From Stenotrophomonas maltophilia (GTDB lineage: Bacteria > Pseudomonadota > Gammaproteobacteria > Xanthomonadales > Xanthomonadaceae), in contig NZ_LT906480.1 of assembly GCF_900186865.1 (NCBI RefSeq), positions 390,001 through 454,000 on the forward strand: 64,000 nucleotides of DNA, read 5' to 3'. Below, in pieces: positions 46,465-54,685 of this stretch (within the stretch, counting starts at the first letter, position 1; each line of letters begins with the position of its first letter). Position numbers and translations under genes: made by a program. The notes under the pieces were generated by a model. That model saw only the letters and a program-made list of their open reading frames with translations, was not told the DNA's origin and ran no database searches.

Positions 46465-49400
46465 ATGAAGGCTTACAGCATCAAGCGGGCGGCGTTGTGC
46501 GTCGCCCTCGGGGCGTGTCTGGGCGTAGTGCTGCCCGGCATCGCGATGGCACAGAACGTGAGCGGTGCAGTCGCCGGCCGTGCAACCGCCGGTGACCAGG
46601 TGACCGTGGTCAGCAGCAGCACCGGCCTGACCCGTACCGTCACCGTAGGCGCCGATGGCAGCTACCGCCTCGGCCAGCTGCCGGTGGGTGACTACCAGCT
46701 GCAGCTCAGCCGCGATGGCCAGAAGCTGGGCGACCAGGTATCGGTGAGCGTTGCCGTCGGCGGTACCACCACGGTCAACCTGGGCAGCGGCGGCGGTGTC
46801 ACCAACCTGGATGCACTGCAGGTGGTTGGCACCCGCGTGGTCAACCGCGTGGATGTGTACTCCACCGAAACCTCGTTCAACATCAACCGCCAGGAGATCT
46901 CGCGGCTGCCGGTAGCGCAGGATCTGTCCGCGGTCGCGCTGTTGGCGCCGGGCGTGGTCGGCGGCAACTCGTCATTCGGAGGCCTGTCGTTCGCCGGTTC
47001 ATCGGTGGCCGAGAATGCGGTCTTCATCAACGGCCTGAATGTCACCGACATGTATACCCGTCGTGGCTTCAGCACCGCGCCGTTCGCCTTCTTCAAGGAA
47101 TTCCAGGTCAAGACCGGTGGCTACTCGGTCGAGTTCGGCCGCTCCACCGGTGGCGTGATCAATGCAGTGACCCGTTCGGGCAGCAACGAATTCGAAGGCG
47201 GCGTTGAAGTCACCGCCGAGCCCAGTGCGTGGCGCGCCAGTGGCGGCGATCATTTCCACCGCGACGGCACCCCGCATTCCTACGGAAGCCGCGACAACAA
47301 CTCCTTCCTGAAGACCAACGTCTGGGGTTCGGGGCCGATCGTCATGGACAAGCTGTTCCTGTTCGCGATGTACGAGGACCGCAGCGACAAGGGCCACAAC
47401 ACCTCGTCCGATGGCAGTACCTGGTTCAAGAACGACTCCGGCAACGGCTTCTGGGGCACCAAGCTGGACTGGAACATCAACGACAACCACAGCCTGGCGC
47501 TGCTGGCGTTCTCCGACGAGGGCGATGTCACCAACGCGTCGTACGGCTACAACTGGAATGCGGACCGGATCGGTTCCTGGGGCGGCGACTCGGTCACCGA
47601 GACCGGCGGCCGCAACTGGTCGGCCACCTACACCGGCCACTTCGGCCAGAATTTCACCGCGCGCGCCATGGTCGGCCAGAACAAGCAGCGTGCCTTCACC
47701 AATTCGTCGCTGGACCAGGCCTGCAGCCCGGTGTTCACCGACAGCACCTACGGCCCGCGGCTGGGCAAGCTGCAGGGGCTGCGCGCGGGCTGCCACCCGA
47801 CCGGCGCGGCGGTGGCCGAGCGCGATGACACCCGCGATGTCGCGCGCCTGGATTTCGAATGGCAGCTCGGTGATCACCTGCTGCGCTTCGGTGTCGACCG
47901 CGAACTGATGACCACCAAGCAGTCCACCCGTTACCCAGGGCCGACCGAGCTGAGCTACACCGCCTACGTGGCGCGCCCCGGCGATGAAGTGTGGGATGGC
48001 GCCAACGCCTACGTACCGGCTGGCGTCACCGAGATGCTGCGCGCTCGCAACCGCCGCTCCGGCGGCACCTTCGAGACCGAGGCCAATGCCTTCTACCTGG
48101 AAGACATCTGGAACATCACCCCGAACCTGATGCTGAACCTCGGCGTGCGCTGGGACCGCTTCGAGAACCGCACCGCCGCCGGCAAGGCGTTCATCAAGAT
48201 GGACGACCTGATCGCGCCACGCGTCGGTTTCTCGTGGGACATGCGCGGTGATGGCAGCACCAAGCTGTTCGGCAACGCCGGCCGTTACTACCTGCCGGTC
48301 ACCAACAACATCAACGTGAACTTTGCCGGTGGCCTGACCGACGAATACAGCTATTACGTGCTGAACGGCTGGGAGCAGAAAACCTCGCCGACCGGTTCGC
48401 CGTACATGGCACCGATTGTTGGCCAGCAGATCGGGCCGACCGACACCCGCATGAACACCGGCGGTGCCGACCTGCGCCAGAGCGTGGACCGCGATCTGAA
48501 GGCGGTCTACCAGGACGAATACATCCTGGGCTTCCAGAACATGATCAACCAGGCCTGGTCGTGGGGCGTCAATGCCACCTACCGGCGCATGACCCGCGCG
48601 CTGGATGACATCCGCATCAACTACACCCCGTGCGGCCCGACCCCCAGCACGCTGTGGCCGATCGCCAACCCGGGCGAGAGCCTGACGATCTGGGGCGACA
48701 AGAGCATCGGTTGCGCCAACGAAGGCTGGATCACCATCGACACCGCCAACAGCGGCTATCGAAAGGGCGGCAGTGGCGAGGTTATCGGTTACTCCAAGCC
48801 CAAGCGCACCTACAAGGCGCTGGAGTTCCAGATCGACCGTGCGTGGGACGAGAAGTGGATGTTCAACGCGTCCTATCTGTGGTCCAAGAGCGAGGGCAAC
48901 TTCGAAGGCCCGGTAAACTCCGATACCAACTACGGCGACACCGGCATGGTGCAGTTCTGGGACCACCCGGCCACCAATGAACGCTATGGTGTTCTGTTCA
49001 ACGATTTCCGCCATCAGTTCAAGCTGCGTGCCGCGTATGCGCTGAACAAGCAGTGGTCGTTCGGCACCACGCTGCAGGTGCAGTCCGGTGGCCCGATCAC
49101 CGCCTACGGCGTGATGTGGCCGAACGACTCCATCGCCGGTGGCAGCACGTCCAGTGAAGGCAGTGGTGGTGGCACCGGTTGGCTGTGCGTGGCCAACTGT
49201 TCGGGCCCGTACAACCAGCGCCAGTTCGAGTACAGCCCGCGCGGCGCGTTTGGTCGCCTGCCGTGGACCTGGACCATGGGCGCCAACGTGACCTGGCGCC
49301 TGCCGGTGGAGGGCATCGACCTCAGCGCCCGGTTGTCGGTGTACAACCTGTTCAACAACCAGAAGACCATCAACGTGCACCAGCGCTACGAGGCGCAGCC

Positions 49401-49488
49401 CGGCCAGTATCGCGAGGCGACGTTCGCTACCGGTACGCGCTGGCAGGCACCGCGCTACACCCAGCTGGTGGTGACCTGGAACTTCTGA
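46465..49488 (+). CDS. Oar-like TonB-dependent receptor
   Basis: 1007 aa with signal peptide ending GIAMAQ. A carboxypeptidase-regulatory-like beta domain (about 30-105; GADGSYRLGQLPVGDYQL) is followed by the plug (about 115-245) and a large 22-strand-type barrel ending VVTWNF. RBS GGAGAGAGCAGGGG. This Oar type imports or binds oligopeptides or glycans in xanthomonads and myxobacteria. Neighbours suggest muropeptides as ligand. The ligand is not shown by the sequence. Confidence 0.93.
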   Translation: MKAYSIKRAALCVALGACLGVVLPGIAMAQNVSGAVAGRATAGDQVTVVSSSTGLTRTVTVGADGSYRLGQLPVGDYQLQLSRDGQKLGDQVSVSVAVGGTTTVNLGSGGGVTNLDALQVVGTRVVNRVDVYSTETSFNINRQEISRLPVAQDLSAVALLAPGVVGGNSSFGGLSFAGSSVAENAVFINGLNVTDMYTRRGFSTAPFAFFKEFQVKTGGYSVEFGRSTGGVINAVTRSGSNEFEGGVEVTAEPSAWRASGGDHFHRDGTPHSYGSRDNNSFLKTNVWGSGPIVMDKLFLFAMYEDRSDKGHNTSSDGSTWFKNDSGNGFWGTKLDWNINDNHSLALLAFSDEGDVTNASYGYNWNADRIGSWGGDSVTETGGRNWSATYTGHFGQNFTARAMVGQNKQRAFTNSSLDQACSPVFTDSTYGPRLGKLQGLRAGCHPTGAAVAERDDTRDVARLDFEWQLGDHLLRFGVDRELMTTKQSTRYPGPTELSYTAYVARPGDEVWDGANAYVPAGVTEMLRARNRRSGGTFETEANAFYLEDIWNITPNLMLNLGVRWDRFENRTAAGKAFIKMDDLIAPRVGFSWDMRGDGSTKLFGNAGRYYLPVTNNINVNFAGGLTDEYSYYVLNGWEQKTSPTGSPYMAPIVGQQIGPTDTRMNTGGADLRQSVDRDLKAVYQDEYILGFQNMINQAWSWGVNATYRRMTRALDDIRINYTPCGPTPSTLWPIANPGESLTIWGDKSIGCANEGWITIDTANSGYRKGGSGEVIGYSKPKRTYKALEFQIDRAWDEKWMFNASYLWSKSEGNFEGPVNSDTNYGDTGMVQFWDHPATNERYGVLFNDFRHQFKLRAAYALNKQWSFGTTLQVQSGGPITAYGVMWPNDSIAGGSTSSEGSGGGTGWLCVANCSGPYNQRQFEYSPRGAFGRLPWTWTMGANVTWRLPVEGIDLSARLSVYNLFNNQKTINVHQRYEAQPGQYREATFATGTRWQAPRYTQLVVTWNF

Positions 49489-49543
49489 GGCCACGATCCG
49501 CGCCGTCCACCGTGACGGCGCGGGCAATGGAGGGGCTGCCCGC

Positions 49544-51097
49544 ATGCACCACCTGCTGATCCTCGCGGCGGCACTGGCCGCACCGTCCGCTTCGTCGGTC
49601 GACAGTGCAGCCATCGAGGCCGACATCGCGACCGTGGTCCGGGCCGAGCATCTGCCTGGGCTGGCGTTGGCGGTGGTCGAGAACGGACAGGTGGTCCATC
49701 GCCATGCAGAGGGGGCGCGCGGCGATGGCGGCCGCATCGACGAGGACACGCTGTTCAAGATCGCCTCCAACAGCAAGGCGATGACCGCCGCACTGCTGGC
49801 GCGGTTGGTGCAGCAGGGCACGCTGCGCTGGGATGATCCGGTGCAGCGGCATCTGCCGGGCTTCCGCATGCACGATGCGTGGGTGGGCGCGCAGATGCAG
49901 GTGCGCGACCTGCTGATCCACAACAGTGGCCTTGGCCTGGGCGCCGGGGACCTGATGCTGTGGCCGGAGCCGAACGCGTTCACCCGCGCCGACATCATTG
50001 CAGGGCTGGCGCACCTGAAACCGGTCAGCAGCTTCCGCAGCCACTATGCCTACGACAACCTGATGTATGTGGTGGCCGGCGAGGTGGCGGCGGCAGCGGG
50101 TGGCAAGCCGTATGACCAGCTGATGCGCGAGCAGGTGTTCGAACCACTGGGCATGACGCGCTGCCAGGTGGGTGCGTGGTCGGTGAAACGCGTGGGCAAC
50201 GTGGCACAGCCGCATGCCTGGCGTGGTGAACGCAACGAGGTGGCGAACGCCGATGCTGCGATCAGCCCGGACCTGCCCTCGATGGCGGCGGGAGGCATCC
50301 GTTGTTCGCTGCGCGACATGACACGCTGGATGCAGGTCTTGCTCGATCCCGCGCTGGTGCCGGATTGGCTGGGCAGCGAGCAGCGGCGCACGCTGTGGAC
50401 TCTGCACATGCCAATGCCGTTGGGTGAACGCCAGCGGCGCTGGGACAACGCGCATTTCTACGGTTATGGATATGGCTGGCGGGTGTCGGACATGGACGGG
50501 CAGTGGAAGGTGGCGCATACCGGCACGTTGTCGGGCATGTACTCGTCGCTGGCATTGCTTCCTGACCGCAGGGTCGGCGTGGTGATGCTGATCAACGGCG
50601 AAGGCGAGGATGCACGCACGGCGCTGATGCAGGCCACGCTGAAGCGCTTCACCGCACCAGACGATGCGCGCCCTGCGATGGAGTACCTGGCCGAACTGAA
50701 GGCTGACCGGGCAGCGCAGGCAGCATCTGGCCATCAACGGCCAGCGACCACCGCCGCACAGCCGGCACGCGGCAATGACCTGCCGCGTTGGCAGGGCCGC
50801 TACTCCGACCCCTGGCTGGGCCCGGCTTCGCTGTGCCTGGGCAAGGATGGCCTGCGCTTCAGCGTGGACAAGTCGCCCAGGCTGCAAGCGGCCGTGCTGC
50901 AACTGCAGGGGCGCTGGCTGCTGCGCTGGGATACGCTGGGTGACGAGGCGCAGGCGTGGCTGCAGCCGGGCGAGGGCCCGGCACCGACACTGGACCTGCG
51001 TGCCATCGATCCGGACATCGACTTCAGCTATGACTTCCAGGACCTGCATTTCACTCGTACTGGCGACTGCCCTGGCGGCGACCGCCGACGCCGCTGA
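49544..51097 (+). CDS. Serine hydrolase, beta-lactamase/D-aminopeptidase fold
   Basis: 517 aa with start ATG 49544 behind GGAGGGG. The signal is short. Penicillin-binding-fold motifs: Ser75-x2-Lys78 (IASNSKAM), Tyr-x-Asn in YAYDNLMY, and HTG in VAHTGTLSG. A C-terminal DUF3471-like beta domain follows (about 400-510). Such proteins are D-aminopeptidases, esterases or DD-peptidases rather than resistance enzymes. The gene lies between a TonB receptor and a D-Ala-D-Ala dipeptidase, so it probably acts on D-amino-acid peptides of murein. Confidence 0.88.
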   Translation: MHHLLILAAALAAPSASSVDSAAIEADIATVVRAEHLPGLALAVVENGQVVHRHAEGARGDGGRIDEDTLFKIASNSKAMTAALLARLVQQGTLRWDDPVQRHLPGFRMHDAWVGAQMQVRDLLIHNSGLGLGAGDLMLWPEPNAFTRADIIAGLAHLKPVSSFRSHYAYDNLMYVVAGEVAAAAGGKPYDQLMREQVFEPLGMTRCQVGAWSVKRVGNVAQPHAWRGERNEVANADAAISPDLPSMAAGGIRCSLRDMTRWMQVLLDPALVPDWLGSEQRRTLWTLHMPMPLGERQRRWDNAHFYGYGYGWRVSDMDGQWKVAHTGTLSGMYSSLALLPDRRVGVVMLINGEGEDARTALMQATLKRFTAPDDARPAMEYLAELKADRAAQAASGHQRPATTAAQPARGNDLPRWQGRYSDPWLGPASLCLGKDGLRFSVDKSPRLQAAVLQLQGRWLLRWDTLGDEAQAWLQPGEGPAPTLDLRAIDPDIDFSYDFQDLHFTRTGDCPGGDRRRR

Positions 51098-51743
51098 GCC
51101 ACCGCGCGTTTCGCCGGCCACCGATGCGGCCAGCGCCGGATTGGTGGAAATCCGCACATTGTCGCCAGGCATCGACATGGACATCCGATACGCCAATGCC
51201 AACAACTTCACCGGCGCGCGCGTGCCCGGCTATGAGGCGCCATCCTGCTACCTGCTGGCGCCCGTGGCGAAAGCGCTGGCGCTGGTGGAACAGGATCTGC
51301 GCGCGCAGGGATTTGGCCTGCGCCTCTACGACTGCTACCGGCCGGTGCGCTCGGTGCAGGCCTTCATGGCCTGGGTGAACGATCCGCGCGAACTCTCGCG
51401 CAAGGCACAGCAGTACCCGGACCTGGACAAGCCACGGCTGCTGGCCGACGGCTACATCGCCGAGCGTTCTGGCCATAGTCGTGGCGCCACGGTTGATCTT
51501 GGCCTGCTGGATTGCCGCACTGGCGCCTGCACGCCGCTGGACATGGGTACCGACTTCGATTTCTTTGGCCCGCGCGCGCATACCCGGACGAGCGGGCTGA
51601 GCACTGTGCAGCAGGCGAACCGCCAGCAGCTGGTGCAGGCGATGGCACGCCACGGCTTCGTCAACTATCCGCAGGAGTGGTGGCACTACACCCTGCAGCC
51701 CGAACCGGATCCCGGCACCGCGTACGACGTCCCGGTACGGTAG
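51030..51743 (+). CDS. ddpX: D-Ala-D-Ala dipeptidase (VanX/DdpX, M15D)
   Basis: 237 aa from ATG 51030, overlapping the end of the serine hydrolase gene by 68 bp in another frame; the overlap encodes this protein's signal peptide (ISLVLATALAATADA). Zinc and catalytic residues are present: His149 and Asp156 in SGHSRGATVD, Glu216 and His219 in EWWHYTL, plus the Arg in YDCYRPVRS. It hydrolyses D-Ala-D-Ala. With no vanHA genes near, it fits D-Ala salvage rather than glycopeptide resistance. Confidence 0.92.
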   Translation: MTSRTCISLVLATALAATADAAEPPRVSPATDAASAGLVEIRTLSPGIDMDIRYANANNFTGARVPGYEAPSCYLLAPVAKALALVEQDLRAQGFGLRLYDCYRPVRSVQAFMAWVNDPRELSRKAQQYPDLDKPRLLADGYIAERSGHSRGATVDLGLLDCRTGACTPLDMGTDFDFFGPRAHTRTSGLSTVQQANRQQLVQAMARHGFVNYPQEWWHYTLQPEPDPGTAYDVPVR

Positions 51744-51775
51744 GGGTATCGGCAGGGCTGCGCCCTGCACCCGCG

Positions 51776-51798
51776 GTAGTGCCGGCCGCTGGCCGGCA
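51776..51798 (+). repeat. SMAG REP after the dipeptidase gene
   Basis: GTAGTGCCGGCCGCTGGCC at 51776. The dipeptidase stop itself is a TAG within CGGTAGGGG, possibly a decayed REP head. Confidence 0.82.
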
Positions 51799-51841
51799 AC
51801 ATCAGACGCAACAGCAACAGCGTGCATTCCGTGGGATGGCT

Positions 51842-51936
51842 TGGCGGTGCCGGAGTGCGGGGACGCCGTAAATCCGTCCATGGAGGCTTGGCAGCCGCAT
51901 CCATGCGGCTGACACCCCGCACTCCGGCGCCGCCCA
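51842..51936. repeat. Large inverted repeat with GGGGACGCCG core, copy 2
   Basis: Outer arms GGCGGTGCCGGAGTGCGGGG and complement CCCCGCACTCCGGCGCCGCC around GACGCCGTAAATCCGTCC and hairpin GCCGCATCCATGCGGC. The core is shared with 41820-41917. Confidence 0.82.
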
Positions 51937-51965
51937 GCCTCTGACAGTTTCCCGCGCGGTCCGTT

Positions 51966-52074
51966 GTAGAGCCGAGTCCATGCTCGGCTGCTCTTTGTTC
52001 GTCGGCTGCTTCTTGTTCAATCGTCGAGATACTCGATCTCGATGGAGATTCATCCACGCATGGCGTGGATCTAC
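51966..52074. repeat. SMAG REPs of two subfamilies
   Basis: GTAGAGCCGAGTCCATGCTC from 51966 and an inverted GTAGATCCACG-type copy at 52051-52074. With the two preceding repeats they fill the 398-bp gap before the next gene. Confidence 0.82.
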
Positions 52075-52141
52075 TGGGGCTACCGGATTGGGGCCGGGGC
52101 AGATCCCTTACACTGGCCGCCTCTTCATCCCTGCCCACCCG

Positions 52142-52513
52142 ATGAACCTTCCCCTGCACTTCGGCCTGCTCGGTACCCTGGAAGCCGGCGCCATCGCCCT
52201 GCTGGTCGGGCTGCTGGTGTACTTCCTGTGGTCGCAGCTGTGCCGGCTCCTGCACTGGACCGCGGGTCACGCGATCGGGTGGTCCTGTGTCATCGCCGTG
52301 ATCATCTCCGCCGGCATCGATGCATGGAAGCTGTTCTACATGGGCATCGTGCGGCTGGAGTCGCCGCTGTACGCGCGCCTGTTCCTGGCCACCATCCACG
52401 ATCCGAACGAACTCGGCAGCCGCGTGGTGCTGGAAATCGCCGGTGCGCTCGCCGGTGTTGCGCTGGGGTGGGTGTTGTTCAGTTCGCGGTCATCGGAAAA
52501 AACCGTCGACTGA
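52142..52513 (+). CDS. Small membrane protein of unknown function
   Basis: 123 aa with start ATG 52142. Three membrane helices (about 10-32, 42-66, 95-115), with ISAGIDAWKLFYMGIVRLESP between the second and third. No motif recognised. It stands alone. The 232 bp after it hold nothing clear. Confidence 0.65.
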   Translation: MNLPLHFGLLGTLEAGAIALLVGLLVYFLWSQLCRLLHWTAGHAIGWSCVIAVIISAGIDAWKLFYMGIVRLESPLYARLFLATIHDPNELGSRVVLEIAGALAGVALGWVLFSSRSSEKTVD

Positions 52514-52745
52514 CGCAGGTTTTTCGTTGGTTGCCGGTTAAATCCGGCAGCGCTGAATGCGCATCTTATGAGCTGCTCACTTGCTGCTAACCACCGTGCT
52601 AATGCATGCGCGGGGGCGAGTGGTTAATGGTGCGTGTTGACGCGGGTCGCGGGGCAAAATCGATTCAGAAACGGGGTGGCAGGGTAGGTGCCGTGCGGAG
52701 ACAACACGCCGCGCAACACCACCCAATTGGCAGGAGACACCCCTG

Positions 52746-53162
52746 ATGACTATTCGCAACCGCAAGCCCCTGATCGCCCTGATCGTCGCCGCTGGCAGCG
52801 TGCTGGCCATTCCGGCGATGGCCCAGTCGGCCAAGCAGCAGGCGGCGCATGCGCAGAACGAGGCCGCACAGGCCCAGCAGGCGGCTGCACAGGCCGGCCA
52901 GGCCGCCGACCAGGCGACCAACGCTGCCGCAGCCGCATCGGCGCAGGCCAACGGCGGTGGCCAGACCTGGGCCAGCATCGATACCGATGGCAACGGCACC
53001 ATCAGCAAGACCGAGGCGCAGGTGAACGCGGGCCTGGCCCAGGTGTTCGACCAGGCTGATACCAACAAGGACGGCGAGCTGAGCGCCGATGAGTACAAGG
53101 CCTATGTGGCCGCCCAGCAGGCCGGCGCCGGCGGCGCAGCGCAGGGTGCGCAGGGCAGGTAA
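52746..53162 (+). CDS. Exported EF-hand calcium-binding protein
   Basis: 138 aa. The signal peptide ends at AMAQ. An Ala/Gln-rich helix (about 28-70) is followed by two EF-hand loops: DTDGNGTISKTE and DTNKDGELSADE, each with acidic residues at positions 1, 3, 5 and a terminal Glu at 12. It would bind two calcium ions in the periplasm. The C-terminus is a Gly/Ala tail. Role unknown. Confidence 0.88.
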   Translation: MTIRNRKPLIALIVAAGSVLAIPAMAQSAKQQAAHAQNEAAQAQQAAAQAGQAADQATNAAAAASAQANGGGQTWASIDTDGNGTISKTEAQVNAGLAQVFDQADTNKDGELSADEYKAYVAAQQAGAGGAAQGAQGR

Positions 53163-53184
53163 GACCTGTATCGGGGCGTATGGG

Positions 53185-53217
53185 AACCCGGGCGGCTTCG
53201 GCCGCCCGGGTTTTTTT
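53185..53217 (+). terminator. Terminator of the EF-hand gene
   Basis: Stem AACCCGGGCGGC/GCCGCCCGGGTT with loop TTCG and seven T. Confidence 0.93.
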
Positions 53218-53246
53218 CGTCACCACGGCCCCTGTATCCTTGCGCG

Positions 53247-53999
53247 ATGAACACCTCCACGCCTGCGCCGTCGCGCGCCATCGGCCTGGTCGGTTTTGAC
53301 GGTGACGATACGCTGTGGAAGAGCGAGGACTACTACCGCAAGGCCGAGCAGGACTACCTTGACCTGCTGTCGCGCTACGTCGACGTGCACGACACCCAGA
53401 CCGCGCGCCACCTGCTGGAAGTGCAGCAGCGCCACTTGGGCACCTTCGGCTACGGCGTGAAGAGCATGACGCTGTCGATGATCGAAGCGGCCATCGACAT
53501 CACCGGGCAGCGCATCGAAGCGAAGGACATCCAGCGCATCCTGGATATCGGCCACGACACCCTGCGCCACCCGGTCGAACTGATCGACGGTGTGCGCGAA
53601 GCGGTGGCGGCCATCGCCGAGCACTACCCGGTGGTGCTGATCACCAAGGGCGACCTGTTCCACCAGGAAGCGAAGATCAAGGTCGCCAACCTGGGCGAGC
53701 TGTTCCCGCGCATCGAGATCGTCTCGGAGAAGGACCCGGAAACCTACGCCCGCGTGCTGGCCGAATTCGATCTGCCCATGCAGCGCTTCGTGATGGTCGG
53801 CAACTCGCTGCGTTCGGACATCGAGCCGGTGGTTACCCTGGGTGGCTGGGGCGTGCATACCCCGTACGCAGTGACCTGGGCCCACGAGACCCAGCACGGC
53901 GTGGCCGATGATGAACCGCGCATGGTCACCGCCGATACCGCCCACGACTGGCCGGCCGCACTGGCGGCGATCGAAGCCAAGGCCGCTGCGGCGGCCTGA
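53247..53999 (+). CDS. HAD-superfamily hydrolase
   Basis: 250 aa. HAD motif I is Asp18-x-Asp20-x-Thr (FDGDDTLW), motif II LITKGD, motif III Lys near KIKVAN and motif IV GNSLRSDIEP. A helical C1 cap lies between I and II (about 25-125). It is a phosphatase-type enzyme; substrate unknown. Gene 54031 follows after 31 bp. Confidence 0.9.
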   Translation: MNTSTPAPSRAIGLVGFDGDDTLWKSEDYYRKAEQDYLDLLSRYVDVHDTQTARHLLEVQQRHLGTFGYGVKSMTLSMIEAAIDITGQRIEAKDIQRILDIGHDTLRHPVELIDGVREAVAAIAEHYPVVLITKGDLFHQEAKIKVANLGELFPRIEIVSEKDPETYARVLAEFDLPMQRFVMVGNSLRSDIEPVVTLGGWGVHTPYAVTWAHETQHGVADDEPRMVTADTAHDWPAALAAIEAKAAAAA

Positions 54000-54030
54000 C
54001 AGGGCCCGGCGGCTGCGGCAGAATCGGGGC

Positions 54031-54519
54031 ATGAATTACCGACTGCGCGTGTTGCTGTTGTCCCTGCTGCTGGCGCCGGCCACCGTGCTGGCCCAGCAGA
54101 CCGCCGAGCGTTCGGCTGCGTATGAGGTGGCAACCGGCGACAGCTGGGTTGATGCCCAGCTGCAGGACATCAACCATTACGCCGAACGCTACCCGGATGC
54201 CTTTCTCGATGAGGTATCGCGCTATGCCGACGTGCCCCGTGGCTACATCAGCGCGCTGTTCACCACCCATGGCTGGCAGGCCGGGGACATCTATTTCGCC
54301 TGCTTCTGGGCCAAGGCCAGTGGCCAGACCTGCCGCGACAGCGTGCGCGCCTTCAGCCAGGACCCGGACGGCGGCTGGGAAGCGGTGGTGAAGCGGATGC
54401 CCACCAAGCCGGACAACCTGCATTACCGTGCCGTGCGCCACGCCATCGTGGCCAGCTACCAGCACTGGGACCGGCCGATCACCCTGGATGCCACCCTGAA
54501 GCGCCAGCTCAAGCGGTAG
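54031..54519 (+). CDS. Exported protein of unknown function
   Basis: 162 aa with start ATG 54031. The signal peptide ends at VLAQ. The mature part is mixed alpha-helical with two Cys (FACFWAKASGQTCRD) and aromatic residues. No family recognised. The TAG stop is part of the GTAG head of the following REP. Confidence 0.72.
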   Translation: MNYRLRVLLLSLLLAPATVLAQQTAERSAAYEVATGDSWVDAQLQDINHYAERYPDAFLDEVSRYADVPRGYISALFTTHGWQAGDIYFACFWAKASGQTCRDSVRAFSQDPDGGWEAVVKRMPTKPDNLHYRAVRHAIVASYQHWDRPITLDATLKRQLKR

Positions 54520-54588
54520 TGCCGGCCGCTGGCCGGCAATTGCACCCTTCCAGGCATCCGGAGATTGCCGGCCAGCGGCCGGCACTAC
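54516..54588. repeat. SMAG REP inverted pair overlapping a stop codon
   Basis: GTAGTGCCGGCCGCTGGCC begins at 54516 and its TAG ends the preceding gene. The inverted partner is at 54566-54588. Confidence 0.9.
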
Positions 54589-54685
54589 CGGTTTGTTTCA
54601 TGTTGCTCTGCATATCGCCGCCACCGCGCGCTCCGGCGACAATACGGGTCCGAGCTGTTCCCCCGTTCCCGTAATCGAGTGACTG

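Noticed and set aside
49544..51097. Known Stenotrophomonas L2 or AmpC beta-lactamase
   Set aside because: The motifs fit the broad penicillin-binding fold, but the length, the YDN-HTG set and the C-terminal beta domain fit serine hydrolase/D-aminopeptidase proteins. No ampR is adjacent.
51030..51743. Vancomycin resistance gene vanX
   Set aside because: The enzyme family is right, but vanH, vanA and a VanRS pair are absent, a signal peptide is present, and the neighbours are murein-peptide genes. Peptide salvage explains it better.
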